A DNA stretch of 13,679 bases from Myxococcota bacterium (GCA_022710245.1 JAKLHH010000067.1:1-13679), one strand, 5' to 3'. Positions 1 to 6,585 are shown, counted from the stretch's first letter. Made by a program: numbers and translations. The notes: a model not told the origin generated them from the sequence alone.

Positions 1-1417
1 AGGGCGCGTTGTTGGAGAGGATGCCGCTGCCTTTGATCGCGAAGCCGATGTTGTTCTTGAAGACGTTGCCGCGCCCCATCGCCGACGAGATCTCGCCGCG
101 CCACGTGCCGGTGTTGTGGGTGTCCAGGCCGTTGTTGTAACAGGTGTTGTTGAACACGTCGGCGTTCGCCGCCGTCGGGCCGACCTGGATCCCGAAGCCA
201 CCGTTGCCCCAGGCGACGTTGCCCATGATCAGCGCCCGCGGCGTGTAGGGCGTCTTCGGCGCGTTCTGCTCGTGCTGGGTGTCGTCGTAGATGATCCCGT
301 TGCCGTCGGTGTGCGGCGAACCCGCCGGCGAGGTGAAGTTACCGTAGCAGCGGTTGTAGGCGATGACGACGTGGTAGGGCGTCCACAGCTTGTCGTAGCT
401 CGTCGGGGTATAGCTCGGGATCTCTGCCGGCTCGTAGATCGAGACCCCGCTGTACCAGCTGTTGTAGGCGTTCTCGTCCAGCCGGTTGTGCAGGACCCAG
501 AAGTAGTCGGCCCAGCAGTTGCCGATCCCGCCCTCGCCGTTGTTGTGGATGTAGCTGTTCATGATGATGATGTGGTGCAGGCCGTTGTAGCCGCAGCAGT
601 TGAAGCAGCTGGTGATGCCCGAGCCCTTCTTGGCCCCGACGATCTCCAGGCCGTCGATGATCAGATAGGGCGCACCGGCGTGGATCACGTTCCAGGGCGA
701 GCTGGTCGCCACGAGCTTCGCGCCCAGCAGGCTGGTCGCGCGCCACACGGTGAAGCCGGTCTTCGAGGCCTGGTTGCCGCCGCGGTCCAGATTCACGCTG
801 CTCGAGATCGAGTAGGTCCCGTCGCCGATGTTGATGCACCAGCCTGGGGCGGACTGGGGGATGGAGCTCGCCGCGTGCTGCAGGGTGAGCCACGGGCCGT
901 GGCCGCCGCCGACCGTCGCGGCCTGGCCGTCGTTGCTGTCGCTGCCGCCGCTGGCTGCCGTGGCGACATAGCGGTTGGTGGTGCAGGTGTAGTAGGGGTT
1001 GCTGGCGTGCAGGGCCGCGCTCGGCCCTGGCAGCTCGATGGTGGGCGGCGTGGTCGGCTTGGGGGCGGAGCACGAGGCCGTGGTGCCGCCGTTCGTCCCC
1101 GCGCAGCTCCAGGTCCAGGGTCCTGTCCCGCTGACGGTCGAGGGCGTGCCGGCGCTGCAGAGGCCATTCGTCGGCTTGACCGTGGTGGGCACGCCGTCCG
1201 CCGCGCCGCAGCCGCCGTTGACCGGCGCGGGCGGCTGCTTGGCGTCGGGCGCGGGCGCGCCGTCGACCAGCGGTGGCTTCGCGTCGCCGAGCGGGAGGTC
1301 AGGGTGAGCAGCACGGTCCGACTGAGCCGCGTCCTGGGCGGTGGAGAGCCCGCGGTCACAACCAGCCAGGCCAAGGATACAGAGCAGGCACGGGACAGCT
1401 CGGCATCGCATTCGCAT
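1..1417 (-). CDS. Right-handed beta-helix (pectate-lyase-like) lipoprotein, 3' end missing
   Basis: Seen: an open frame runs from ATG (first base 1417) to the window edge, giving 472 residues without a stop. Residues 1-20 are a lipoprotein signal ending in the lipobox LAGC (Cys20). Residues 21-66 form an Asp/Ala/Pro-rich linker. Residues about 67-118 are a Cys-containing module with the pattern NGGCG...LCSAG...GTGPWTWSC...GG..ASCSA, which recurs in secreted proteobacterial proteins. From about 148 the chain reads GSDSNDGQ...GPWLTLQHA and then Asn- and Gly-rich rungs such as IIDGLEIVG, HNNGEGGIGN and VFNNTCYNNG. That is typical of beta-helix polysaccharide lyases and DUF1565-like proteins. Inference: an outer-membrane-anchored surface protein that binds or cleaves polysaccharide; no catalytic residues can be assigned. 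An in-frame ATG at 1411 is an alternative start. A -10-like GATAAT lies 7 nt before the ATG, suggesting a leaderless message. The rest of the gene lies left of the window. Confidence 0.85.
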   Translation of the reverse strand, partial: MRMRCRAVPCLLCILGLAGCDRGLSTAQDAAQSDRAAHPDLPLGDAKPPLVDGAPAPDAKQPPAPVNGGCGAADGVPTTVKPTNGLCSAGTPSTVSGTGPWTWSCAGTNGGTTASCSAPKPTTPPTIELPGPSAALHASNPYYTCTTNRYVATAASGGSDSNDGQAATVGGGHGPWLTLQHAASSIPQSAPGWCINIGDGTYSISSSVNLDRGGNQASKTGFTVWRATSLLGAKLVATSSPWNVIHAGAPYLIIDGLEIVGAKKGSGITSCFNCCGYNGLHHIIIMNSYIHNNGEGGIGNCWADYFWVLHNRLDENAYNSWYSGVSIYEPAEIPSYTPTSYDKLWTPYHVVIAYNRCYGNFTSPAGSPHTDGNGIIYDDTQHEQNAPKTPYTPRALIMGNVAWGNGGFGIQVGPTAANADVFNNTCYNNGLDTHNTGTWRGEISSAMGRGNVFKNNIGFAIKGSGILSNNAP

Positions 1418-1424
1418 GAAACTG

Positions 1425-1430
1425 ATTATC
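1425..1430 (-). promoter_or_regulatory. -10-like GATAAT just upstream of the beta-helix lipoprotein
   Basis: On the minus strand GATAAT ends 7 nt before the ATG at 1417. No Shine-Dalgarno sequence fits in that gap, so transcription probably begins at or next to the start codon. No strong -35 is visible; TGGACG about 18 bp upstream is the best match. Inferred from position only. Confidence 0.4.
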
Positions 1431-1534
1431 GCCCCGTGACGAGCGCTGCGTCCAGATGAGGGGCTGAGCGAGAACTTTCCCTCCGCACTTCTTACGAGCG
1501 AATCAACTTTCGCCCCGCGCCGCGTACAAGAGAC

Positions 1535-1747
1535 ATGGCAGCCATGGCGAACGTCGTAGACAGAACCTCCGGGCACTGGTCTCGCTGGCTCCGCCATCTC
1601 CTCGCCCTGGGGACGATGCTCTTCCTCACCTACGAGTACCTCCGCTTGGGTGTGCTGGACGGCCTCCGCCGGGACCCCGCCTGCGCAGGGCTGCTCTGCC
1701 TCTCGGTGGTCGGCCTGCTGCTCCGCTGTTTCTGGGCCGCTTCCTGA
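1535..1747 (+). CDS. Membrane protein, N-terminal part of a probably frameshifted gene
   Basis: Seen: 70 codons from ATG 1535 (or the in-frame ATG at 1544) to TGA. The product has a short polar start, a hydrophobic segment (about residues 20-37, [17 protein letters not shown]) and the start of a second ([13 protein letters not shown]). It ends with FWAAS just before a stop, in the middle of a hydrophobic stretch. The -1 frame continues straight on as [18 protein letters not shown], which completes a credible membrane segment. I therefore read this as the front of one protein that continues to 2295. The start has only a weak purine run (AAGAGAC) and a poor TACAAG hexamer upstream. The family is not recognised. 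Its upstream neighbour is the divergent beta-helix lipoprotein, 117 nt away. Confidence 0.55.
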   Translation: MAAMANVVDRTSGHWSRWLRHLLALGTMLFLTYEYLRLGVLDGLRRDPACAGLLCLSVVGLLLRCFWAAS

Positions 1748-1764
1748 CGCTCTCGCTCTGCGCG

Positions 1765-2295
1765 GTGGTGGGCCTGATCCGTCTGGGGGGGACGCTGGGC
1801 CATCTGCAATCGCTGCAGGAGGACTGGCCGGCGCTGCTCCCGGCGCTGCTCACGCTCCTGCCGGCGCTGCTCCTCGCCGGCCGCGGGATGCAGCTCCACT
1901 TCGAGCGACGCGCGAGCCGCTTCAACCGCTGGGCCGGCGTGGGCCAGCGGGTCCACGCCCTGCGCTGGCTCCTGCTCACGCAGGCCTTCGCGCTCGAGAT
2001 CCTCTACGTGGCCTTTCGCGAGGAGGTGCTCCCCTGGGCGGCGCCGGTGCTGACCCTGGTCGCGCTCGGGGTCCTCGGCATCGGGCTGCAGCGCACCTGG
2101 GGCCTGCTCCTCCTCCTCACCGGGGTGGCGGCGGAGCTCGGGCTCGCCCTGCTCGCGCTCGGCAGCGCCCCGACCGAGCCGCCGCTCCGCGCGCTCGGCC
2201 TGCCGCTCGCCCTCGGGCTGCTCGCGCTGCTCTCGCTGGTCCAGCTCTTCCCGTTCACGCGCGCGATGGCCCGCGCGCTGCGCTCGCCGGGGTGA
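1765..2295 (+). CDS. Membrane protein, C-terminal part of a probably frameshifted gene
   Basis: Seen: an open frame with a possible GTG start at 1765, though coding-like sequence in this frame begins about 1732. It encodes about 176 residues, mostly Leu/Ala-rich hydrophobic segments: [50 protein letters not shown] and [19 protein letters not shown]. These are separated by short charged loops such as [14 protein letters not shown]. Joined to the 1535-1747 piece it would make a protein of about 250 residues with six or so membrane spans. There is no ribosome-binding site before 1765, which argues that it is not an independent gene. The family is not recognised. Either a one-base indel, a sequencing error or -1 frameshifting links the two halves. 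Confidence 0.55.
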   Translation: MVGLIRLGGTLGHLQSLQEDWPALLPALLTLLPALLLAGRGMQLHFERRASRFNRWAGVGQRVHALRWLLLTQAFALEILYVAFREEVLPWAAPVLTLVALGVLGIGLQRTWGLLLLLTGVAAELGLALLALGSAPTEPPLRALGLPLALGLLALLSLVQLFPFTRAMARALRSPG

Positions 2296-2477
2296 CGCGG
2301 GAGCGGCCCCTTCTACCCGTGAGTCGCCGGCCGGCCGTAGCCATGAACACACTCTTGTTCGCCGACCGTTGCAGTGAGAGTGGCGCCCATCACGTGGCCG
2401 ACCACCCGCCAGAGTCGCGGCGGCCGGGCCCCGGTGCCGGGCCTCGTCTTGGGCTGTGGCGGCCGGGCCGTGAGTGC

Positions 2478-2483
2478 TACTAT
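2478..2483 (+). promoter_or_regulatory. -10-like TACTAT before the ZIP transporter
   Basis: TACTAT ends 9 nt before the ATG at 2493 and no Shine-Dalgarno sequence lies between them. This fits a leaderless or near-leaderless transcript. No convincing -35 is present at 16-18 bp. Confidence 0.4.
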
Positions 2484-2492
2484 CGGCTCGCG

Positions 2493-3323
2493 ATGAACCG
2501 CCAGGTGCTCCTCGCCTTCAGCCTGACCCTCTTCGCCGGCCTGGCGACCGGCGTGGGGAGCGCGCTCGCGTTCTTCGGCCGGCGCACCAGCAAGCGCTTC
2601 CTCTCCGCGGCCCTCGGCTTCTCCGCGGGGGTCATGATCTACCTCTCCTTCGTCGAGATCTTCGCGAAGTCCCGCGCCGCGCTGGTCCGCGCGCTCGGTG
2701 AGGTGGCCGGCACCTGGGCCACGGTCGGCGGGTTCTTCGCCGGCATCCTGGTCATCGCCACCATCGACCGGCTGGTCCCCTCCTACGAGAACCCGCACGA
2801 GGCGCAGCGGATCGAGGAGATGACCGAGGTGCGCCGGGCCGAGCTGCAGCGCGAGCAGGCTCACGGAGACATCAAGCTGCTCCGCATGGGCCTCTTCACC
2901 GCGCTCGCCATCGCGATTCACAACTTCCCCGAGGGGCTCGCCACCTTCGCGGCAGCCCTCTCCGACCCGAAGCTCGGCCTCTCCATCGCCGTCGCCGTGG
3001 CCATCCACAACATCCCCGAGGGCATCTCCGTCTCGGTCCCCATCTACTTCGCGACCGGCAGCCGGCAGAAGGCGTTCTGGTACTCCTTCCTCTCGGGCGT
3101 CTCCGAGCCGGTCGGTGCGCTGGTGGGCTACGCGGTGCTGCGCACGTTCTTCACCGACACCGTCTTCGGGATCCTCTTCGCCGCCGTCGGTGGGATCATG
3201 ATCTTCATCGCGCTCGACGAGCTCCTGCCCACGGCGCGCGAGTACGGCACTGGCCACCTGGCGATCTACGGGGTGGTGGTCGGGATGGCGTTGATGGCGG
3301 TCAGCTTGCTGCTGTTCCTCTAG
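2493..3323 (+). CDS. zupT: ZIP-family divalent metal transporter (ZupT-like)
   Basis: Seen: 276 residues from ATG 2493. Two copies of the ZIP metal-site signature are present, HNFPEG (143-148) and HNIPEG (172-177), in consecutive hydrophobic segments, plus an early helix [16 protein letters not shown] (41-56). About eight membrane spans can be drawn. A charged cytoplasmic loop lies at about 98-128. Known: ZupT proteins (about 260 residues) import Zn2+ and other divalent cations across the inner membrane using His, Asn and Glu of these two helices. The open frame extends far upstream to 1650, but that part has no protein character, reads as a shadow of the preceding gene, and is excluded. ATG 2493 follows a TACTAT hexamer by 9 nt. 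The gene stands alone. Family assignment is firm; the metal preference is inferred. Confidence 0.93.
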   Translation: MNRQVLLAFSLTLFAGLATGVGSALAFFGRRTSKRFLSAALGFSAGVMIYLSFVEIFAKSRAALVRALGEVAGTWATVGGFFAGILVIATIDRLVPSYENPHEAQRIEEMTEVRRAELQREQAHGDIKLLRMGLFTALAIAIHNFPEGLATFAAALSDPKLGLSIAVAVAIHNIPEGISVSVPIYFATGSRQKAFWYSFLSGVSEPVGALVGYAVLRTFFTDTVFGILFAAVGGIMIFIALDELLPTAREYGTGHLAIYGVVVGMALMAVSLLLFL

Positions 3324-3329
3324 CTTCCA

Positions 3330-3344
3330 GGCGCGCTCAGCGCC
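3330..3344. terminator. Small hairpin between convergent genes
   Basis: GGCGC, a 5-nt loop and GCGCC form a short GC hairpin starting 7 nt after the transporter stop codon and overlapping the last codons of the convergent minus-strand gene. It could serve both directions. There is no T-run, so intrinsic termination is uncertain. Confidence 0.25.
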
Positions 3345-3546
3345 GCGTCGCGATCACCAGCTCCCCGCGCGCGTCGAAGGAGACCGCGTAGCGCTCGCTG
3401 CCGCGCGACGGGTCGAGCCCGCTGGCGGTGGCGAAGCGCTCGCTCAGCGTGACCAGGCTGGCGCCGGCGTGGACGGTGAAGCGCCCCACCTTGCCGCCGT
3501 TCACCGCGACCTGCGCCAGGAAGACGCCACCCTTCGCGCGCCGCAT
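3337..3546 (-). CDS. Small retropepsin-like (clan AA) protein with altered catalytic motif
   Basis: Seen: 69 residues from ATG (first base 3546), preceded by a strong GGAGG (3552-3556) at 5-nt spacing. The central stretch is AQVAVNGGKVGRFTVHAGAS (11-30), followed by LVTLSERFATASGL. Known: bacterial clan AA aspartic proteases have V-N-G...V.F.VDTGAS..(V/A)LS...A...G at this place, with Asp of DTG as the catalytic residue. Here the motif reads HAGAS (26-30), so Asp is replaced by His and Thr by Ala. The protein also stops soon after the first beta strands; family members are usually longer. Inference: a non-catalytic relic or a binding module rather than a working protease. The ATG overlaps the stop of the upstream 39-residue gene (TGATG), indicating translational coupling. 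Longer upstream starts in this frame run through Arg/Pro-rich noise and are not used. Confidence 0.6.
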   Translation of the reverse strand: MRRAKGGVFLAQVAVNGGKVGRFTVHAGASLVTLSERFATASGLDPSRGSERYAVSFDARGELVIATRR

Positions 3547-3665
3547 CACGGCCTCCCCTCGGCGGCGAGCTGCCCCTCGAGCTGGCGGACGGTGGCGGTC
3601 AGGTCGCCGTAGTTGGAGGTGCGCGCGGGGCAGGGGAGGGGGCATCGCTTCACCTCGTCCGTCAT
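3546..3665 (-). CDS. 39-residue protein with CPLPC motif, coupled to the retropepsin-like gene
   Basis: Seen: ATG (first base 3665) opens 39 codons to a TGA whose last base is the A of the next gene's ATG. The product begins MTDEVKRCPLPCPARTSNYG and ends with an amphipathic stretch DLTATVRQLEGQLAAEGRP. The wording is far more protein-like than the other five frames here. The CxxxC pair could be half of a zinc-binding knuckle, and the C-terminal half could be a short helix or coiled coil. Upstream of the ATG there is only GGGGAA as a weak ribosome-binding site, then a 17-bp tandem repeat. Inferred to be translated because of the precise overlap and the strong internal GGAGG it supplies to its partner. 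The function is unknown. Confidence 0.5.
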   Translation of the reverse strand: MTDEVKRCPLPCPARTSNYGDLTATVRQLEGQLAAEGRP

Positions 3666-3686
3666 GGGTTCCCCGAGGGGGGCTCC

Positions 3687-3720
3687 GGTCGCACCCGACC
3701 TGCGGTCGCATCCGACCTGC
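3687..3720. repeat. Two-copy 17-bp tandem repeat, each copy with an inner dyad
   Basis: Positions 3687-3703 and 3704-3720 are directly repeated 17-mers differing at one base (GGTCGCACCCGACCTGC and GGTCGCATCCGACCTGC). Each contains the inverted repeat GGTCG-4 nt-CGACC. The array lies in the 75-nt gap between the LamG lipoprotein and the 39-residue gene, 21 nt upstream of the latter's ATG. It could be a pair of operator sites or two small hairpins. Confidence 0.6.
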
Positions 3721-3740
3721 GAGTCCGCGGGTCGCCCGCC

Positions 3741-4577
3741 CTACGGGAAAGGGAAGACGCCCTTGGCGTGGGCGGCGAGCTCCGAGTCGGATAGATCGCG
3801 ACTCCAGACCCCCACCTCGTCGAGCTGCCCGTTGAAGACGTTGCCCGACGTGCCCCAGGTGCTGCCGACGAAGACCACGTGGTAGGTGTCCCGCACGAGG
3901 GCGCCCGTGCAGGAGCCGGAGCCGACGACCTTGCCGTCGACGACGAGGAGGAGCTGGTCAGCCCGGCGCAGGAGCCCGACCTGATGCCACTGCCCGTCGC
4001 CGAGTGTCGCCGAGGCCGAGAACCCCGCGCAGTCCCCCGTCGTGGCCATGCCATAGGTGACGATCGAGGAGTTGCCAACGTAGAGCCCCGCCTGCACGTC
4101 GCGGATGTTGATGACGGCGCCGCCGAGGGCGGTCCCCTTGACCCAGGCGAGGGCCGTGAGGCTCGGCCAGCCGCTGGTGTCGTAGTCGTGGGGAACGAGC
4201 CGGTAGGCCGCGAAGCCATCGCCGCCGGTCACGATGGAAAGCCCCTTGGTGTACTTGCCCGGCGCCTCGAAGGTGACGTTGGCGGAGACGGCGATCAGGT
4301 CCATCCCCTTGCCGCTCCTGTCCTTGATCGGGCCGCTGCTCTCTTCGCAGCTCCAGTAGGAGACGAGCCCCGAGTGGAGGGCGACGCTCGCGTCCGGCGC
4401 CAGGTCCAGCGGGGCCTCGGCGCGTGGGCGATCGCGCCGGGCGTCCGCCATCGCCCGATCGGCCGCCGAATCGGCCTCCAGAACGAGGTCCCGGCCAGGC
4501 CAGGGTTCGAGGGCGCGCGAGCAGCCGGGCAGGCTGGCCGCGAGGAGCCCTGCTAGCAGGAGACCCAGGATGCGCAT
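3741..4577 (-). CDS. LamG / concanavalin-like jellyroll lipoprotein
   Basis: Seen: 278 residues from ATG (first base 4577). Residues 1-19 are a lipoprotein signal with lipobox LPGC (Cys19). Residues 20 to about 68 are an Asp/Ala/Arg-rich linker. From about 70 a jellyroll domain begins, LHSGLVSYWSCEESSG..KDRSGKGMDL, continues through SLTALAWVKG, GDGQWHQVGLLRRADQLLLVVDGKVVG, and ends with the diagnostic FNGQLDEVGVWSRDLSDSELAAH. Known: this concanavalin A-like (LamG) fold binds carbohydrate or other extracellular ligands and is common on secreted proteins. Inference: a surface-displayed binding protein anchored by its lipid. The frame is open further upstream, but that part is not protein-like. 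A TATCCT hexamer lies 6 nt before the ATG. The next gene upstream is divergent. Confidence 0.88.
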   Translation of the reverse strand: MRILGLLLAGLLAASLPGCSRALEPWPGRDLVLEADSAADRAMADARRDRPRAEAPLDLAPDASVALHSGLVSYWSCEESSGPIKDRSGKGMDLIAVSANVTFEAPGKYTKGLSIVTGGDGFAAYRLVPHDYDTSGWPSLTALAWVKGTALGGAVINIRDVQAGLYVGNSSIVTYGMATTGDCAGFSASATLGDGQWHQVGLLRRADQLLLVVDGKVVGSGSCTGALVRDTYHVVFVGSTWGTSGNVFNGQLDEVGVWSRDLSDSELAAHAKGVFPFP

Positions 4578-4583
4578 CCCAGC

Positions 4584-4589
4584 AGGATA
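4584..4589 (-). promoter_or_regulatory. -10-like TATCCT before the LamG lipoprotein
   Basis: Minus-strand TATCCT ends 6 nt before the ATG at 4577 with only GCTGGG between. The arrangement matches the leaderless pattern at other starts in this window. No -35 is evident. Confidence 0.35.
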
Positions 4590-4776
4590 CCGCCGAGGCG
4601 GCGGGGAGGCTACCTCGCCCCGATACAGAGGTGAAGTCGGGCTGTGCCTGCGAGTGGGGCGGATGGGGCCGATCAAGTGAGGATGGACCGGGACATGATA
4701 ACCCGGACCGGTTCCTTGTCGGGCCATTCGCGACCCCGAGGCGAGAAGGACTCACTCACTCTACTCTCGACCTCCC

Positions 4777-4805
4777 TTGGCCCACCCCCACGGCGGTGGT
4801 ACTCT
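4777..4805 (+). promoter_or_regulatory. Putative promoter of the CPBP protease gene
   Basis: TTGGCC (4777-4782), a 17-bp spacer and TACTCT (4800-4805) form a reasonable -35/-10 pair. The expected transcription start near 4812 would leave a leader of about 37 nt before TTG 4849, whose ribosome-binding site is AAAGGG (4836-4841). Inferred from sequence match only. Confidence 0.4.
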
Positions 4806-4815
4806 CCGCCGCCGT
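4790..4815. promoter_or_regulatory. Inverted repeat spanning the putative -10 box (possible operator)
   Basis: ACGGCGGTGG (4790-4799) and CCGCCGCCGT (4806-4815) are complementary over ten positions with one G-T pair, and the 6-nt loop is exactly TACTCT, the proposed -10. A further CGGCGG at 4822-4827 could pair with the right arm instead. This suggests an operator covering the promoter or, if transcription starts upstream, alternative RNA stems. Confidence 0.4.
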
Positions 4816-4848
4816 CAAAACCGGCGGCCAATTCTAAAGGGTTGGGAC

Positions 4849-5664
4849 TTGCCAGACCGACGACCGTTTCCAGGGCTGACTCAGGCCGCCGTGCTGATTG
4901 GTATCGAGGTAGTGGCGCATTACTGCGTGTGGGGCTGTGTTGAGGACGTAGCTGGCTTCTGGGGCAGGAGAGAGCTAGTCAACTGGCAGCTCGTGGCACT
5001 GATCGCCGAGTTGGTCCTTCTCGGCGTACTGCTGGCGATAGGTGCGCAGATCAGCCGAGCCCGCCTCGGAGAGCTCTTTCCGCTTCCGTGGCCTCGTCCC
5101 GGACAAGTCCTGGGGGCTGGTCTTGCTGGGCTGGCAACGCAGATCTTCGAAATGGGGCTGGGCAGGATCGCATGTTCAATCTTTCCCATCCTCGGGGAGA
5201 TACTGGCGTGGCAGTACAAGAAAGACCGCGACCTGATGTGCGCTGCGACGGCGATCCATGCGATCGTGATCGCGCCGATCCTCGAGGAGGCGTTGTTTCG
5301 GGGCATGATCCTCCGCGGATTTCGTCTTCGCTACCGGACGGCATCCGCGATCCTGTTCTCAGCGCTGCTCTTCGGCCTCTACCACGTGGGGCTTGTCCAA
5401 GCCCTGGCGGCGATCATTCCCGGTGTCTGGATGGCGTGGCTGGTCGTGGCAACGGGTTCCCTGATTCCAGCCATCGCCGGCCACGCCGTCTGCAACGCTG
5501 TCTGGGTTCTCTTCTGCTACCGCACTCTCGACTGGCTTCCTGATTTCTCGGCCGCAACCTATCTCCTGGTGGGGGCGAGCCTGCTGGCGGCCGGTCTCTA
5601 TTGGGCCGAACGCAGTTCGGCCTGCCACAAAGCCGATGCCCGCTGGAGGTATTCCCCTGGGTGA
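4849..5664 (+). CDS. CPBP (Abi) family intramembrane metalloprotease
   Basis: Seen: 271 residues from TTG 4849, preceded by AAAGGG at 7-nt spacing. The frame is also open back to TTG 4777, but that start has no ribosome-binding site and overlaps the putative promoter. Membrane segments are visible at about 13-30, 47-66, 86-105, 135-150, 165-182, 190-207 and 236-252. The three CPBP motifs are present: EEALFR (Glu146-Glu147...Arg151), LFGLYH (Phe175...His179) and HAVCN (His212...Asn216). Known: these form the active site of CAAX-processing and bacteriocin-processing or self-immunity type intramembrane proteases (CPBP family). The substrate is unknown. Codons are less GC-biased than in flanking genes (GTA, ATT, GTT, AGA and CTA occur), so recent acquisition is possible. 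There is no bacteriocin-like partner nearby. Confidence 0.88.
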   Translation: MPDRRPFPGLTQAAVLIGIEVVAHYCVWGCVEDVAGFWGRRELVNWQLVALIAELVLLGVLLAIGAQISRARLGELFPLPWPRPGQVLGAGLAGLATQIFEMGLGRIACSIFPILGEILAWQYKKDRDLMCAATAIHAIVIAPILEEALFRGMILRGFRLRYRTASAILFSALLFGLYHVGLVQALAAIIPGVWMAWLVVATGSLIPAIAGHAVCNAVWVLFCYRTLDWLPDFSAATYLLVGASLLAAGLYWAERSSACHKADARWRYSPG

Positions 5665-5986
5665 TGACCCTCCTCGTGTGAGCTGAAGCTCCGCCCCAGC
5701 CGCTCGCTCCTTGGGGCGGCATGGTCTGCGCCGAGCCGTGCCGCTACGAACGCAACCCGAGGGCGGCCTCGCGACCGCTGCCCCCGAGCTACCGGCCAGG
5801 GCTGCGAGGGCGTCTCCGTCATGGAGCACCAGTAGCGGCTCCAGAAGCGGTCGCTGCATTCGGCTACGATCTTGTTGCGACTGCGCCGCTCATCACGGAA
5901 CCAAGCGATGAAAGCTCGCGGCCATACCCATGGGGCCGTGACAGCGTTGATTGAGTCGCAGCAGCTTCGTGCACCGGAGAAGAGCA
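5665..5986. other. 322-nt gap between CPBP gene and lipoprotein; no confident gene
   Basis: The gap holds a perfect 8-bp hairpin (5691-5719) and a possible small plus-strand frame from ATG 5721 to TGA 5954 (77 codons, ending ITEPSDESSRPYPWGRDSVD). On the minus strand a frame over about 5700-5960 reads WFRDERRSRNKIVAEC... and is also open. Neither has a good ribosome-binding site and I recognise neither. It could be a decayed gene remnant. The last 12 nt hold the ribosome-binding site of the 5987 gene. Confidence 0.4.
5691..5719 (+). terminator. GC hairpin after the CPBP protease gene
   Basis: CCGCCCCA (5691-5698) and TGGGGCGG (5712-5719) are perfect complements around a 13-nt loop, starting 27 nt after the CPBP stop codon. 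The position suits a terminator or mRNA-end stabiliser, but no T-run follows. Confidence 0.4.
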
Positions 5987-6571
5987 ATGTTATCGCGTCG
6001 CAGGTTCCGATTGTCCATCGCCCTCATCGCCATCGCCAGTCAAGCGGCCGCCTGCTTCGGGCTGCAGGAAGAAGCGGTGCGTGTGCGCGCCCTCGACCCT
6101 CGTCCACTGATCGACCTTCCCGACTCGCAGCACGTTCTGACCCTGGAGATCGACGGAACCGTACCCGACCAGTACGTGATTCCGGAGCAGAGTGGCGTCA
6201 CACCGGTGCCTGTCGAGAGCTGGCACACGTCCCTGCGGAACGGGTTCATCAATGGGCTGGGCAGGTTCTTCAGGGGTGGCACGACGTCCGCGCGGTATAA
6301 GCTCGTCATACTCAGAGCTGCCCTCGATTACGTCCCGACCGCGATGTTAGCCCGAGGCTCGCGCGTCGTCGGCGCAGCTGCAGTGCAGGCCCGGCTCCGC
6401 TATATGGTTCGGGTGGTGGGCCCGACCGGGGAAGTCCTGGCGCGTGATTCCGGGGAGGCGTTCTCGACCAACCAGTGGACGGACGTCGGGGGGTCTTCCT
6501 CCACGGCGGCTGAAGCGATCGGCGCGATGTACCAGAGCATCAGCAAGCAGGTCACAGCAGCGATGCAGTAG
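5987..6571 (+). CDS. Hypothetical lipoprotein, 194 residues
   Basis: Seen: ATG 5987 is preceded by GGAG (5975-5978) at 8-nt spacing; an in-frame TTG at 5951 lacks this support. The first 22 residues are a basic then hydrophobic signal (MLSRRRFRLSIALIAIASQAAAC), with Cys23 as the likely lipidation site, although AAAC is a weak lipobox. The mature part alternates beta-like stretches (HVLTLEIDGTV, YKLVILRAALDYV, ARLRYMVRVVGPTGEVLARDSG) and ends in a helix (STAAEAIGAMYQSISKQVTAAM). That layout resembles small periplasmic or outer-membrane lipoproteins of the YajG / LptE kind, but I cannot assign a family. A hairpin 14 nt past the stop suggests a single-gene unit. Codon use is slightly less GC-biased than elsewhere, like the preceding gene. 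Confidence 0.75.
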   Translation: MLSRRRFRLSIALIAIASQAAACFGLQEEAVRVRALDPRPLIDLPDSQHVLTLEIDGTVPDQYVIPEQSGVTPVPVESWHTSLRNGFINGLGRFFRGGTTSARYKLVILRAALDYVPTAMLARGSRVVGAAAVQARLRYMVRVVGPTGEVLARDSGEAFSTNQWTDVGGSSSTAAEAIGAMYQSISKQVTAAMQ

Positions 6572-6585
6572 CTGCGCCCGTCTCT

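Noticed and set aside
116..1459. 447-codon plus-strand frame opposite the beta-helix gene
   Set aside because: Low-complexity Val/Arg/Gly/Ala text, while the minus strand gives a lipoprotein signal, Cys module and beta-helix rungs.
1650..2492. Upstream extension of the ZIP transporter frame
   Set aside because: The extra 281 residues are Pro/Ala/Arg/Gly-rich shadow text across the membrane-protein gene; transporter homology starts exactly at ATG 2493.
2313..3257. 314-codon minus-strand frame opposite the transporter
   Set aside because: Glu/Arg/Gly/Asp-rich shadow of the ZIP gene.
3879..4556. 225-codon plus-strand frame opposite the LamG gene
   Set aside because: Shadow frame; the minus strand has a signal peptide and a complete LamG-like domain.
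4849..5664. Bacteriocin or phage-defence locus around the CPBP protease
   Set aside because: No peptide precursor, modification enzyme, exporter, nuclease or sensor gene is adjacent; the family name alone is not evidence.
5598..5987. 129-codon minus-strand frame with transposase-like Arg/Trp-rich text
   Set aside because: No DDE or other catalytic motif, no terminal inverted repeats, and it overlaps the end of the CPBP gene; not supportable as an insertion sequence.
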